Shown here: one piece after another, positions 1 to 10,700 of the stretch
Numbering within the stretch: position 1 is the first letter of the stretch
Layout: each line of letters starts with the position of its first letter
NCBI GenBank assembly: GCA_964468345.1
Contig: CAYXVZ010000032.1
Location: forward strand, 3,621-67,620
From: DALYLB01 sp964468345
GTDB taxonomy: Bacteria > Acidobacteriota > Blastocatellia > RBC074
Direction: 5' to 3'
DNA: 64,000 nucleotides
Translations under genes and position numbers: made by a program
The notes under the pieces: model-generated
Told to the model about the DNA's origin: nothing
The model's input: only the letters and a program-made list of their open reading frames with translations
Databases searched by the model: none

Positions 1-360
1 GCGGGGGGCCTGATCGCGGGCGGCTATCTGATGAAACACAGCCGCGACGCGGAACGCGAAGCCGATTTCCTGGGCCTCTACAACATTCAGCGGACGGGCT
101 ACAACACGAACGGCATGGTCGAGATGTTTCAGATCCTGGCATCCCTGAGCCCGAATCAGATGGGTTCGATCCTGTCGAGCCATCCGCCCGCGGGCGAGCG
201 CGCAAACAACACGCAGCGCGAAATCGAGCAATATCTGCGCGGTTCGAATGCTCGCGGAACATCTGTATCGAGTGATTATCAGCGCATCAAGAGCGGCCTG
301 CCCGTAACCACGACGCAGCAGCCGCAACAGCCGTCGCGGCGCGTGCGCCCGCGGCCGTAA
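1..360 (+). CDS. M48 family zinc metalloprotease, C-terminal part (5' truncated by window)
   Basis: The reading frame is open from base 1 and ends at the TAA at 358-360, so only the C-terminal 119 residues are present. The stretch SRDAEREADFLGL carries the E-x2-A-D signature that supplies the third zinc ligand in M48 (Ste24/BepA/LoiP-type) peptidases. It is followed by the usual SSHPPAGERANN segment, where M48 proteins carry a conserved S-x-HPP-x2-R motif near the end of the catalytic domain. The HExxH helix must lie upstream of the window. The C-terminus is a proline/arginine-rich tail. Members of this family act in the periplasm or at the membrane in protein quality control. The ATG at base 31 is internal, not the true start. 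Confidence 0.85.
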   Translation, partial: AGGLIAGGYLMKHSRDAEREADFLGLYNIQRTGYNTNGMVEMFQILASLSPNQMGSILSSHPPAGERANNTQREIEQYLRGSNARGTSVSSDYQRIKSGLPVTTTQQPQQPSRRVRPRP

Positions 361-364
361 TCAA

Positions 365-412
365 GGTCTAGAAAAGTCTGGAGAGGTCTGGAAAAGTCTT
401 GAAGAGTCCGGA
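365..412. repeat. 10-bp-period direct repeat between genes
   Basis: Four to five imperfect copies of a 10-bp unit related to GAAAAGTCTG follow one another (variants GAGAGGTCTG, GAAAAGTCTT, GAAGAGTCCG). They fill the short gap after the M48 stop codon. There is no inverted partner nearby, unlike most other repeats in this window. Confidence 0.6.
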
Positions 413-442
413 AGGCTTTCAAGACGGAATCCGATCGTTGTA

Positions 443-3406
443 ATGAAAGCGACCCCGGCGAAGACAGCAAGCCCGCACATCGATGGATTGTCCTTGTGCC
501 ATCCTGTCACGCTGCACGGAGTTGCTTTTAAAACCGCGAAGAAACGAAGAGCACGAAGAGGGACGGAGGGACCGAGGGACCGAGAGAGGGAGGGCAAGAC
601 CAAGGTATTGTTCTCTCCTTCTCTCGGTCTCTCCGTCCCTCCGTCTTTCTTCGTGCTCTTCGTTTCTTCGTGGTTTGTTTTTCTCCTTCCGCTTTTTGCC
701 ACGCTTGAGGCCCACGCCCAAAACCGGTCCCAAAGCCGGCCGACGCTGCGCAATGCGACGCGCGACCGGTATGCGGGAAGGTTTCTCTTCGTCCCCCGCG
801 ATAAATCGCCGCAGGCCTTTCAACAGGCGCGATTGCTGGCGCGCATTGCGGATCATGAATTGATCACGCCGCCATTTTTCAATATCGGCGCGCCGGCGCA
901 GGTCACGACCTGGCTCAAGGAGTTCGATCTCAGCGAAGCCGACGGGGCCATTGTTTCGCTCGACGCCATCGACAATCCCATTGAAACGCTGCGACAGCTT
1001 CGCGCCCGCGAACCGCAGATGCCGATCTTCGCCTTTCTGGATGCGGGCGTGCATGCGCCGGAGGCGATGCGACTGGCGAGCGAAGCAACGATCGACTATC
1101 TGTTGATCAGCAGCAGTGCCGAACTGGCCGCGACGATGGCGCGCGAAATCGAGACGAAAGCCCTTTCCGATTGCGTCGCTGTCGACGATGGCCGCGAATC
1201 GGCCGGCCTGCTGTTGCTTGCGCGAATGCTCAATCGGCGATTCGGGTACGCGCCGAAATTCGTCCCGGCCTATTCATCGAACCCGCAGGCGCAAACGGTT
1301 CGCTATGGCGCAAAGACGCGCATCATCGGCGGCTGGGGCCTGGCGCAAACGCCGGATGCCGCGACCGTCGTCGATGGGATTTTATTCGTTCACACCGCGC
1401 AGACCGGCGACGCGCAGCGCATCGCCTTTGTCGATGCGCTCGAGCGCACGCTGGCCCGGGGCGCGCGCATCGCGCTCATCGACGTGTCGGAGAGCGTGCA
1501 GACCAAGGACGCGCTGATGGAGGAGTTGCGGCGAAGAAAACTGCTCGACCGCGTTTTTGCCTACGCCTCGTCCGATCCCCTGCTCAATGCGAAAACCGCC
1601 GGCGACGCGGCGAACCGCGCCGTGTCGCATCTCTCGACCCTGCTCGTTGGCATCACATTTTTGCGGGACAATCTGCTGCGCATGCGGCGCATCGACAATT
1701 CGCAGGTCACGCTGCTGCTCAATCGGTATTTGCGCGACTGGGCCTTCCCTTCCCGCCTGCGGCCCACGCTGGAAGTTTTCCTGCGGGATGAACTGAAAGT
1801 CGATCCCGAAAAAATGGGCGGCGGGACCGAGCGAGCGGCCGCCTTTGCGGCCGAACGATTGCGGCCGATCGCCGACGAACTGTTCAATCAACAGTTTCGT
1901 GGCAATGGGCATGTGCTGCTGCTCAGCCGCGGCGAGCGCGTCTACTTCGAGTTGAAGGAGATTCAGCGATTCGGCGTCCGTTTCGCTTCCCCGCGTTTGA
2001 ACGATCTGGAAATTCTCGCCTCGGTCTATTCGGCGCAGCTCAATTTTCCCGAACCGCCCGCCAATCTGTTTCGCGCGACGTGGGAATTGAAAGGCGAGCA
2101 GATCGATGAGCGCGTGCAGCGATTGATCGATTCGATCGCCTGGGAGGAATTCAACACCGACAGCGAAACCGTGGAAGTGAACATCGCCGTCGCGCCCGCG
2201 GGCCCGCCGGCGAATGGCTACAGGATCGTCTCGCAGCGAAAACGGAAACAGCTTCGCATACAGATCACGGCGGCCTCGCAGGAAGCGGCCTTTTACGCCA
2301 TCGCCCGATTGGAGCAGGCCGGCGCCGATGGCGCGTTGACCAAAGAAGTGCAGATTACCGAATCGCCCGCGCTCGCGCGCCGCGGCATTGTCGATGGCCT
2401 CGCGGGCACGCCCTGGTCGCACTATGAGCGTCTGGAGATGATCCGCTTTCTCGGCCACGCGCGAATGAACCGTTATTATTTCGCGCCGGACGATAAAGCC
2501 TGGGATCGCGAATACTCGCCGCGCGCGCTCGAACGAATCAGGCAGCTTGCGCGAACGGCGCGGGGCAACTTCATCGAACTGGTATACACGCTGCGGCCGG
2601 CCGCGGATTTGACGTATACCGATTCCGGAGACCTTGCCGCATTACAGGCGCGGCTGGACGAACTGGCAGCCATCGGCATCACACGTTTCGCAATCGCATT
2701 CGATCAGGCGTCGATGAAGCTTGCCTCGGAAGCCGACCGCGCGAAGTTCCCGACGCCGGCCGCGGCGCATGCGGATCTCATCAATCAACTCTGGAATCAT
2801 CTGAAGCAAAAAGGCGGCGAGTATGAGCTGAGCCTGTTGCCGGCGTCGGCCGCACATCAAAAGGATCTCGCGGCCCTCCTTCCGCCGGAGGTCTTCTTTC
2901 TGCGGATCGATTCCGCGATGGCCAATCAAGGCCGGGAATGGCGCGTATTTTCGGGCCTCGACCGCGCCGCGCAAACGGAAAATGCCGCGGGCCTGATCGC
3001 CGTTCCGCCGGCGCAGATGCGCGCGGCGAAATTTTCGCTGGCCGCCTGGGCGCAGTACGCGTGGAATCCCGGCGGATACAACGCCTCGCAGGCACAGGAA
3101 AGCGCGCTGAACCTGCTCTATGAAGGCCGCGCCCGCGCCGCCGTTCGCACATGGCTGCAGGCGCGGAATCCCTTCGATTCGCTTCTCGATCCTTCCATCG
3201 AGGAAATTGAAATCGCCCCGAGCGAAACGAACCTTGCGGAACTGCAAAAGGCAATTGAAACTATCGCCGTCACCCGCGACCAGGGCTTGTTGCGCGGCGA
3301 GCTGGCACAAATTCTCGTCCGCGCCCGAACGGCGCTCGAACAAGTCCGCACACAGGCTGCATTTGAAAAATTGCCGAATGGAAATTACCGGCGAAAGAAA
3401 CAATAA
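443..3406 (+). CDS. DUF4127 protein fused to a GH84-like (beta-N-acetylglucosaminidase) domain
   Basis: Residues about 105-480 resemble DUF4127: a RFLFVPRDKSP opening like the family's VPLDDRPVN, and an internal RYLRDWAFPSRLRP segment. Residues about 540-635 look like the small domain that precedes GH20/GH84 catalytic barrels. From about 645 the protein resembles a GH84 barrel (ARRGIVDGLAGTPWSHYERL, then RFLGHARMNRYYFAPDD). The paired catalytic aspartates of GH84 (FDDI in typical members) read FDQA here (D754-Q755), so hydrolysis of N-acetylglucosaminides is doubtful. The start is uncertain. From ATG 443 the first 70 residues translate an intergenic repeat; GTG 653 or TTG 608 would give a hydrophobic, signal-like N-terminus ending near EAHAQ. 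The following SIS gene supports an amino-sugar role. Functional assignment is inference. Confidence 0.72.
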   Translation: MKATPAKTASPHIDGLSLCHPVTLHGVAFKTAKKRRARRGTEGPRDREREGKTKVLFSPSLGLSVPPSFFVLFVSSWFVFLLPLFATLEAHAQNRSQSRPTLRNATRDRYAGRFLFVPRDKSPQAFQQARLLARIADHELITPPFFNIGAPAQVTTWLKEFDLSEADGAIVSLDAIDNPIETLRQLRAREPQMPIFAFLDAGVHAPEAMRLASEATIDYLLISSSAELAATMAREIETKALSDCVAVDDGRESAGLLLLARMLNRRFGYAPKFVPAYSSNPQAQTVRYGAKTRIIGGWGLAQTPDAATVVDGILFVHTAQTGDAQRIAFVDALERTLARGARIALIDVSESVQTKDALMEELRRRKLLDRVFAYASSDPLLNAKTAGDAANRAVSHLSTLLVGITFLRDNLLRMRRIDNSQVTLLLNRYLRDWAFPSRLRPTLEVFLRDELKVDPEKMGGGTERAAAFAAERLRPIADELFNQQFRGNGHVLLLSRGERVYFELKEIQRFGVRFASPRLNDLEILASVYSAQLNFPEPPANLFRATWELKGEQIDERVQRLIDSIAWEEFNTDSETVEVNIAVAPAGPPANGYRIVSQRKRKQLRIQITAASQEAAFYAIARLEQAGADGALTKEVQITESPALARRGIVDGLAGTPWSHYERLEMIRFLGHARMNRYYFAPDDKAWDREYSPRALERIRQLARTARGNFIELVYTLRPAADLTYTDSGDLAALQARLDELAAIGITRFAIAFDQASMKLASEADRAKFPTPAAAHADLINQLWNHLKQKGGEYELSLLPASAAHQKDLAALLPPEVFFLRIDSAMANQGREWRVFSGLDRAAQTENAAGLIAVPPAQMRAAKFSLAAWAQYAWNPGGYNASQAQESALNLLYEGRARAAVRTWLQARNPFDSLLDPSIEEIEIAPSETNLAELQKAIETIAVTRDQGLLRGELAQILVRARTALEQVRTQAAFEKLPNGNYRRKKQ
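531..674. repeat. Inverted repeat, CGAAGAAACGAAGAGCACG family, copy 1
   Basis: The left arm (531-595) begins with the GAAGAAACGAAGAGCACGAA word and continues into purine-rich GGGACGGAGGGACCGAG runs. The right arm (611-674) is its near-complement, ending in TTCGTGCTCTTCGTTTCTTC. It belongs to the same family as the elements at 13228-13371, 29164-29245 and 43611-43699. This copy overlaps the 5' end of the DUF4127 reading frame. Confidence 0.85.
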
Positions 3407-3426
3407 AAAAGGATCCGGAAGAAAAC

Positions 3427-4461
3427 ATGTCGTTAATGCTCGCTGAAATCGAACAACAACCCGCCGTCATCGAAAAAACCATCAAGAAAGAGACGAAAAA
3501 GATCGACCGGTTTGCTACGGGGCTGCTGCAAAAACAACCGCGATTGATCGTGCTGGTCGCGCGCGGCAGTTCGGATAATGCCGCGCTCTTCGGCCGCTAT
3601 CTGCTCGAAATCGTCACGGGCGTCCCGGTCTCGCTGGCCGCTCCCTCGGTGCATACGTTGTATAAGGCCAGGCTCGATTTTCGCGACGCCCTCGTCGTCG
3701 GCATCTCGCAATCAGGGGAAGGCGATGACATCAACCTGACGCTGCAGAACGCAAAAAAGAACGGCGCGATGACGCTGGCCATCACCAACGAAGCCGAATC
3801 CACGATGGCCCGCCTGTGCGACGAGACCTTTCAAATTCATGCCGGCCGCGAACGCAGCGTGGCCGCGACCAAAACCTACACGGGCCAGTTGTTGATCTTT
3901 CATATGCTGGCGCGCGCGCTCTCTCGAAACGCCAAGGAGCTTGAAGTCGAGCGCCTGCCCGAACTCGCGCAAACGGCGCTGTCGCTGCGCGGCAAGGTCA
4001 CGGAAATGGTCGAGCGCTATGCCTTCATGAATCACTGCGTCGTCGTGGGCCGCGGCTTGAGCTATGCGAATACCTATGAATTCGCCATCAAGCTGATGGA
4101 AACCTGCTATGTCGTGGCCGAACGATTTTCCGGCGCGGATTTTCAGCACGGGCCGATTGCAATGGTCGATCGCGCCTTTCCCAGTTTCTTTTTCGCGCCG
4201 CCAGGCCCGGCTTTTAAGGGAACGCTCGATCTCATCAAGCGCATGAATGGCCTCGGCGCGGAAACGCTGGTCATCTCCAGCGAAGCCTCCGCCATCAAAA
4301 CGGCCCGCCGCGCCATTCAGTTTCCCGAGCGCATCAGCGAGATCCTTTCGCCGATTCCCTACATCATCCCGGCCCAGCTTTTCACGGCCCTGCTGGCCGC
4401 AACCAAAGGACTCACGCCCGATCAGCCGCGGTCCTTGTCGAAGGTGACGAAGACGATTTGA
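3427..4461 (+). CDS. SIS-domain amino-sugar isomerase/deaminase (GlmS C-terminal-like, NagB-II type)
   Basis: The 344-residue protein has two SIS (sugar isomerase) domains. Visible signatures are VLVARGSSDNA (about 44-54), the phosphate-binding GISQSGEGDD, the catalytic-region GRERSVAATKTYTGQ, and the C-terminal TPDQPRSLSKVTKT that is typical of glutamine-independent GlmS-like proteins. The N-terminal glutaminase domain of GlmS is absent, so the protein more likely acts as a glucosamine-6-phosphate deaminase or related ketose/aldose isomerase than as GlmS itself. It starts 20 bp after the DUF4127/GH84-like gene with a GGAAG Shine-Dalgarno sequence, so the two are probably co-transcribed. Together they suggest handling of N-acetylglucosamine or cell-wall amino sugars in the cytoplasm. 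The exact substrate cannot be read from the sequence. Confidence 0.88.
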   Translation: MSLMLAEIEQQPAVIEKTIKKETKKIDRFATGLLQKQPRLIVLVARGSSDNAALFGRYLLEIVTGVPVSLAAPSVHTLYKARLDFRDALVVGISQSGEGDDINLTLQNAKKNGAMTLAITNEAESTMARLCDETFQIHAGRERSVAATKTYTGQLLIFHMLARALSRNAKELEVERLPELAQTALSLRGKVTEMVERYAFMNHCVVVGRGLSYANTYEFAIKLMETCYVVAERFSGADFQHGPIAMVDRAFPSFFFAPPGPAFKGTLDLIKRMNGLGAETLVISSEASAIKTARRAIQFPERISEILSPIPYIIPAQLFTALLAATKGLTPDQPRSLSKVTKTI

Positions 4462-4773
4462 TTCGCGGGTTTGAAACTTGCCGGGCTCTCCTGTTCATTT
4501 TTCATATCTCATCGCTCATTTCTCATTTGTCATTGTCAGACTTTCTTCGATGACAAATGAGAAGTGAGCAATAAGATATGGAAAATAAACCGTAGAGGCC
4601 AAGATGAATTGAAGCCATCCAACTTATCGGTGGGGCACAAGAATTTCCCTGCAAGCATCGGCAATTTCGCCGTTCCAGACTCAGCCAACCGCAACCACTA
4701 CCAACAACGAATCATTGCGGTCACGCGCCTTTGCTGGGAGTCGATTCAACTGTAAATTCGGAGGAACCCCTTT
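4462..4773. other. Intergenic region holding a TCATTTGTCA-type inverted repeat
   Basis: There is no supported gene here. The inverted repeat at 4494-4590 occupies the first third. The remainder leads into the macroglobulin gene. A GGAGGAA Shine-Dalgarno sequence lies about 11 bp upstream of the ATG at 4774. Confidence 0.6.
4494..4590. repeat. Inverted repeat, TGACAAA-period family, copy 1 (degenerate)
   Basis: The left arm (4494-4536) is built from TCATTT/TCATAT/TCATCGC words ending in CATTTGTCATTGTC. The right arm (4549-4590) is the near-complement beginning GATGACAAATGAGAAG. The arms are imperfect. A cleaner copy of the same family lies at 40271-40357. Confidence 0.75.
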
Positions 4774-7700
4774 ATGCGAAGAATCCTTGGCCTGGTCGTG
4801 GTGTGCCTCTTTGCCGCCACGCTGTTTGCGAATCGATTTTCCGCCCGAACGGACGCGCTTCATATCATCGAATCGGCCTGTAAATTTTCCCTGCAAGGCG
4901 ACGCGCCCTCAGTTCAGCTTGCCGTTGAGAATTCAGGAAGCAGCCTTCCCGCCACAATCAAAATCGAACTGCTCGATACCCACGATGAGCTTCGCGCCAC
5001 GGGCGAAAGCGAAATCGTGCTTGCGGCCGGCAATAACCAACCGACGATTTCGTTGCGGCGAACCCGCAAAGCTGAAGAAAAAATGTCGGACCTGCTCTGG
5101 TACCGGGTCAAATATCGAATGGAGATACAGGGCGGAGAGGCATCGGAGGGCATCATCTCGGTCTCCCGAATCTGGCGGGATGTCTATGAGCTTAGCGTCA
5201 CGGCGCTGGATTATTTGAGCGGCGAGCCGAGCTACCCGGTCTATGCCAGAACGATGCATCCGCTGACTGGCGCGCCGGTCGCGGGTGTGAAGGTCGAAGC
5301 CGCGTTGAGTTATGACGACGGAGCGGAGAGAATCATTCGCGCGCGGGGCATGACAGATGCAATGGGAATGGCGCGGCTCGAATTTCCCCTTCCGCCCGCG
5401 TTCGGCCCGGATCGCGTGGAATTGCAAATACAGGCCGAGCGAAACGGCGCGCGCCAGGAGTTGGAAGATGATATCGAATTTCTGTATTTGAATCAGATTC
5501 TGACCGCCACGGACAAACCGCTCTATCAGCCGGGGCAGACCATCCATACGCGCGTTGTGGCTTTCACCCCGGAATGGAAAGCGATGGCCGCCGCGCGGGG
5601 AACCTGGAAGCTTCTGAATTCGGAAAATGAAGTGATCCATCGCGCGGAATTTCAAACCTCGCGTTTCGGCGTGGCCAATATCGACTGGCCCATTCCCGAG
5701 GGCACGCGAATGGGCCAATATTGGGTGCAAATCTGGCTGGGAGAAGAGAGTTCTCAAAGGGTTTTCGGACAAACCCACTTCAAAATCAGTCGATATGATC
5801 TGCCCAATTTCACGGTCGAAGCCAAAGCCGATCGCGGTTATTACCTGCCCGGCCAGAATGCGGAAATCGCTGTCAGCGCGAATTATCTGTTCGGCCAACC
5901 GGTCAAGGCAGCGCGCGTCCGCGTCGTCCGCGAACTGGAGCGCCGCTGGGATTACAAAGAGCAGAAATGGGTGACCGAAGAAGGCGAGACAATCGAGGGC
6001 GCGTTTGACGAGCAGGAGAAATTTCTCGCCCGCGTCGATCTTGCCAAAGAGCATGAACAGTTCACACCCTATCGATACGGGCGATCAGAAGATATTCAAT
6101 ATGGCGTTTCAGTGACCGATCTATCGACCGGGCGCACGGAACGCCGCCAAGTGGAATTGCGGATCACGCGCGATCCGATCCATGTGTATCTGATCGAACG
6201 CGATCCATGGCCAGCGGCGATTCCGACGAGTTTTTACGTCTCCGCCTTTTATGCGGACGGCACGCCCGCGGAATGCGACGTGAATGTGTATCGAGATTCC
6301 GGAGACGAGGAAAAATCCCCGAGCGAACCCGCGTTGCAAACCGTTCGGACCAATCGGTACGGCGTGGCCAAAGTCGCCTCGCTGGGTGTAACGGAGGAAG
6401 AACGGAATGAAGGCCCCCGGCTGCGGCTGATCGCGCGCGACCGCGAAGGACGAACGGGCCAGACAAGCCGTTCGCTGAGAAGCGTACGTTCAGAAACCGC
6501 CTCGATCGGAACCGACAAAATCCTCTATCGCGCCGGCGAGCCGATTCGCGTCCGACTGCAATCCGAACCGAACAATCATCTCTTCGTCGTCGATGTGATG
6601 GCGAATACGCAATTGCTGATATCGCAGGTCGTGAAATTAAAAGATGGGCAGGCTGAGGTTTCGTTTCCTTTTCAAAAAGAGTTTCGCGGCCCGGTGACGA
6701 TCGTGGCGTATCCTCCCTTCGGATCCTCCTATGAGATCTCCAGAGCGACTTCGCATTGGGGCGTATTCTTCCCGCATGACCGGGAATTGCGGATGGACCT
6801 GAATTTCAATCAGGCTTCCTATCAGCCGGGCGAAGAAGCCCGCGCCGCCGTGCAGGTGCGAACCGCCGCGGGCCGTCCCGTCGAAGCGGCGCTCGGCGCG
6901 CTGGCCTATGATCAAGCCGTCGAGGCCCGCGTGCGCGCGGATCAGGATTTCCGCAATCCGGTCTTCGGTTTTTCCGGAGTCACCGGTTCTCTCTATGGCG
7001 GTCGCAGTCAGCTCGGCGATCTATCCTTTCGCGATCTGAACAAACTCAATCTCAGCCAACCGGTTTCCACCGACCTCGCGCTCGCGACTGAAGTGCTGTT
7101 GTGCGGGTATACAGATTCCACCTATCGTCATTCCAGATCCGGAGAGGACAGCTTTGAGACAAGCGCCGAGAGCGTCTATGGCCCGGTCATCAATGCCCGG
7201 ATGAAATACCTGCGGGAAGCGCTGGATTTTCACTATGCGCGGAAATCAATCTATCCGGTGAATGAAGATTCGCTTCGCCGCCTGTTGCAGGCCGCGGGGC
7301 ATGACCGAGATGAGCTGCTGGTGGATCCCTGGGGAATTCCCTTTCGGTCCCTGTTCTCGACGGAGCTGGGTCATGACGAATTGAAACTGGTTTCGGCCGG
7401 ACCGGACAAACGCTTTGACTCGCCGGATGATTTCACCGTCTTTCGCGGAGAGTGGAATTACTCCGCTCATCTTGCCAAAGCGATCGAACGCGCGGTCGAA
7501 TCTTTTTACCTCGAAACCGGAAACTATCTTCGCGATCGCGAATCGTTCAGACGCGCATTGCAAAAGCGTGAATCGCTCGACCTCGATGCGCTGCACGACC
7601 GCTGGGGGCAAGCTTATGCCGTCAATTTCCGCGTTTCGCAACGAAGATTCGTCATCACCCTGCGCAGCAGCGGCCCCAATCAACGATTCGAGGAGGGGAA

Positions 7701-10700
7701 GGATTCGCTCAAGAGCGATGATTTCGCTGTCGCCTCGGCCTCAATCGATTACACGACCGATCTGAATCTGGCCCTGAATCAGACGCTGAAAATGCATTTC
7801 TTGAAAACGAGGGAGGTTCCGCAAACAGAAGAGGAATTGCAGGCCGCCGGCTTTGCGCTCGATGCCTGGCGCGATGGCTGGGGCAATCGCTATTACGCGA
7901 CCTTTCGATTGGATTCGCTGCATGCGGACCGGGTCGTGATTTATGATCAGGCCCGACATGGCGAAAAGCCCACGCAAAAGACCGAAGTGATTCCCGTCAC
8001 GCGCAAGCAACAGACGGTGTTGCTGCGCAGCGCGGGCGAGGACGGAAAAGTCGACACACCCGACGATTTCGATGTGTCGCGATTTACCCGCATCATCGGC
8101 GAGGAATCCGCCAAAAGCGCGATCCAGAAAGCGGCTCCCTCCGCTTCGCCGCCTACTCATTCCTATGCCGGCCCCGGCGGCATGATCTCGGGCGCTGTCA
8201 CCGATCCCCAGGGCGCGATTGTCCCGGGCGCAACGGTGGAACTTTCCGCCACGGACAATCCCTTCACTCGAAGCACCAAGACAAACCGGGACGGCCAATA
8301 TGAATTCAAAAATCTCAAGCCGGGTCTTTACAACCTTCGCATTACGGCGGCGGGATTTAAAGTATCCATCGTCGCCGATGTAAACGTCATAGCGTCCCTT
8401 GCCGTTCACGTCGATGTCATAGTTAATCCCGGCACCGTCTCCGAAACCGTCACAGTCACCAGTGAAACCCCGACAATGATGACAGAGCAGTCCGCCTCGG
8501 TCACGACGGAAGGCCGCGCCCCCAGGGCGCGAACAATCATGCAGATGCCGATCTCGACGCCGCGCCTGCGGGAATACTTTCCCGAAACGCTGCTCTGGCT
8601 GCCGCTGCTCGAAACCGACAAACAGGGCCGTTCGCAATTGAAATTCAAACTGGCCGACAACATCACGACCTGGAAGGTGTCTGTCCTCGGCACGACGGTC
8701 GATGGGCAAATTGGATTTGTCGAAAAAGAGATTCGCGCCTTTCAGCCGTTTTTCGCCGAGCACGAACCGCCGAAAGTCCTGACCGAAGGCGATGAAATTT
8801 CGCTGCCCGTCGTGATTCGCAACTATCTCGAAAAGCCGCAAAGCGTCACGGCGGAACTCAAACCGGAAGCGTGGTTCGAAACGATCGGTTCGCGGCGACA
8901 ACGAACCGACGTCAAAGCGGGCGACGCGGGCCGCGTGACCTTCGACTTTCGCGCGAAAGCTTCCGTTCGCGACGGAAAACAGCGCGTGACGGCCATCGCG
9001 GGCGATGCCAGCGATGCCATCGAAAAGCCCGTCAGCGTTCATCCCGACGGCGAAGAGATCGCGGCTTCCACGGGCGGCGTATTCACGGATCAGGGCGTGT
9101 GGACGATGACGTTGCCCGCAAACACGATCCCGCGTTCGACAAAGGCCGAACTCAAGGTCTATCCGAATCTGATGGCGCATGCGCTGGAAGGAGTGGAAGG
9201 AATTTTGCAACGGCCTTATGGCTGCGCTGAGCAGACAATCTCTTCGACTTATCCCAATGTCATGCTGCTGCGCTATTTCGAAAAGCAGCCAGAGCCTTTG
9301 CCCGAGTCCCAACGGCGCATAAAAGAGCGGGCGCTTCGCTTTGCGCGCGAAGGTTATCAGCGGCTGCTCAGCTATCGAAACGCCGACGGAGGTTTTGGAT
9401 ACTGGAGCGGCGACAATGCGGATCCATCGTTGACGGCGTACGCGTTGCGATTTTTTAGCGATGCGGCGGATGTCATCGACATCGACGAGGATGTGCAGGC
9501 CAAAGCGCGGACGTTCCTGCTCAGCCGGCAACAACTCGACGGACGATGGATCGCTCCTTTTTGGACATCGCAGGAACACGAAAATCGAACGGCAATCACA
9601 ACCGCTTATGTCCTGCGCGTGCTGGCTCTCGAAAAAAACGCGCAGGAAGAAGCGCTGTCGCTCGCGCTCAAACTGGCTTTCGATTATCTGGCGAAGCGAA
9701 TGAATGCGATCGATGAGCCTTATCTGACGGCTTCTTATGCACTGGCCGCAATCGGGCTGGAGAAAAAAGATCTTGCCGGTCCTGCGCTGGCAAAGCTCGC
9801 AGCCGGCGCGCGCGACGAAGCGGGGGCGCGCGTCTGGTCCTTGCAGCAGAATACGCCGTTTTATGGCTGGGGCCTCGCCGGGCAAATCGAAACCACTTCC
9901 CTGGCCGTTCTGGCATTGCATCAGGGCCAAGCGATGGTTCCCGGCCCCGATCGAAAATCCATCGAAGATCTCGTCGATCGCGGCCTGCTTTTTTTGATGC
10001 GAAACAAGGATCGGTATGGCGTCTGGCATTCGACGCAGACGACGATCAATGTGCTGCAGGCGTTGCTTGCGCTCCACGAATCGGAATCCACTATATCGGA
10101 TGCTGCCGGGCGGGTAGAAGTTTTCATCAACGGCAAATCGGCCGGCACAGTTGCGCTGCCGCCGGCCCGGCAACTGAGCAATCCCGTTTCACTCGACCTT
10201 TCCGCCTTCGTGCAGGCTGGCGAAAACCGCATCGAAATTCGACGGGAGGGAACGCCGAGCCGGGCATCCGCACAGATGATTACGACCTATTACGCTCCCT
10301 GGTCGTCCGAGAAACAAAACGCACGCGAGCAGGTCACAGCCAAAGACGCCAGCGCCTTGCGGCTGTCCGTTCAATATGACCGCGCGCAGGCCGCGATCGG
10401 CGAATCGATTCTCTGCCGCGTGAAGGCGGAGCGCGTGGGTTATCGCGGCGATTACGGGGGAATGATGCTGGCCGAGATCGGCCTGCCGCCCGGCGCCGAA
10501 GTCGATCGGGATTCGCTCGATCGCGCGCGCAAAGAATCCCATGGCGCGTTCAATCACTATGACATCCTGCCCGATCGCGTCGTGATGTATCTCTGGCCCC
10601 ATGCCGGCGGGACAAATCTTGCGTTCAGTTTCAAAACGCGATTCGGCATCCGCGCCGCAAGCGCGCCTTCGTTGCTGTACGACTATTACAATCCGGAGGC

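Noticed and set aside
4564..4755. Small open frame (63 codons) before the macroglobulin gene
   Set aside because: It begins inside an inverted repeat, lacks a ribosome-binding site and shows no recognisable motif.
7741..10173. 810-codon open frame on the - strand opposite the macroglobulin
   Set aside because: The macroglobulin's thioester and A2M motifs are clear on the + strand; the antisense product has no recognisable motif.
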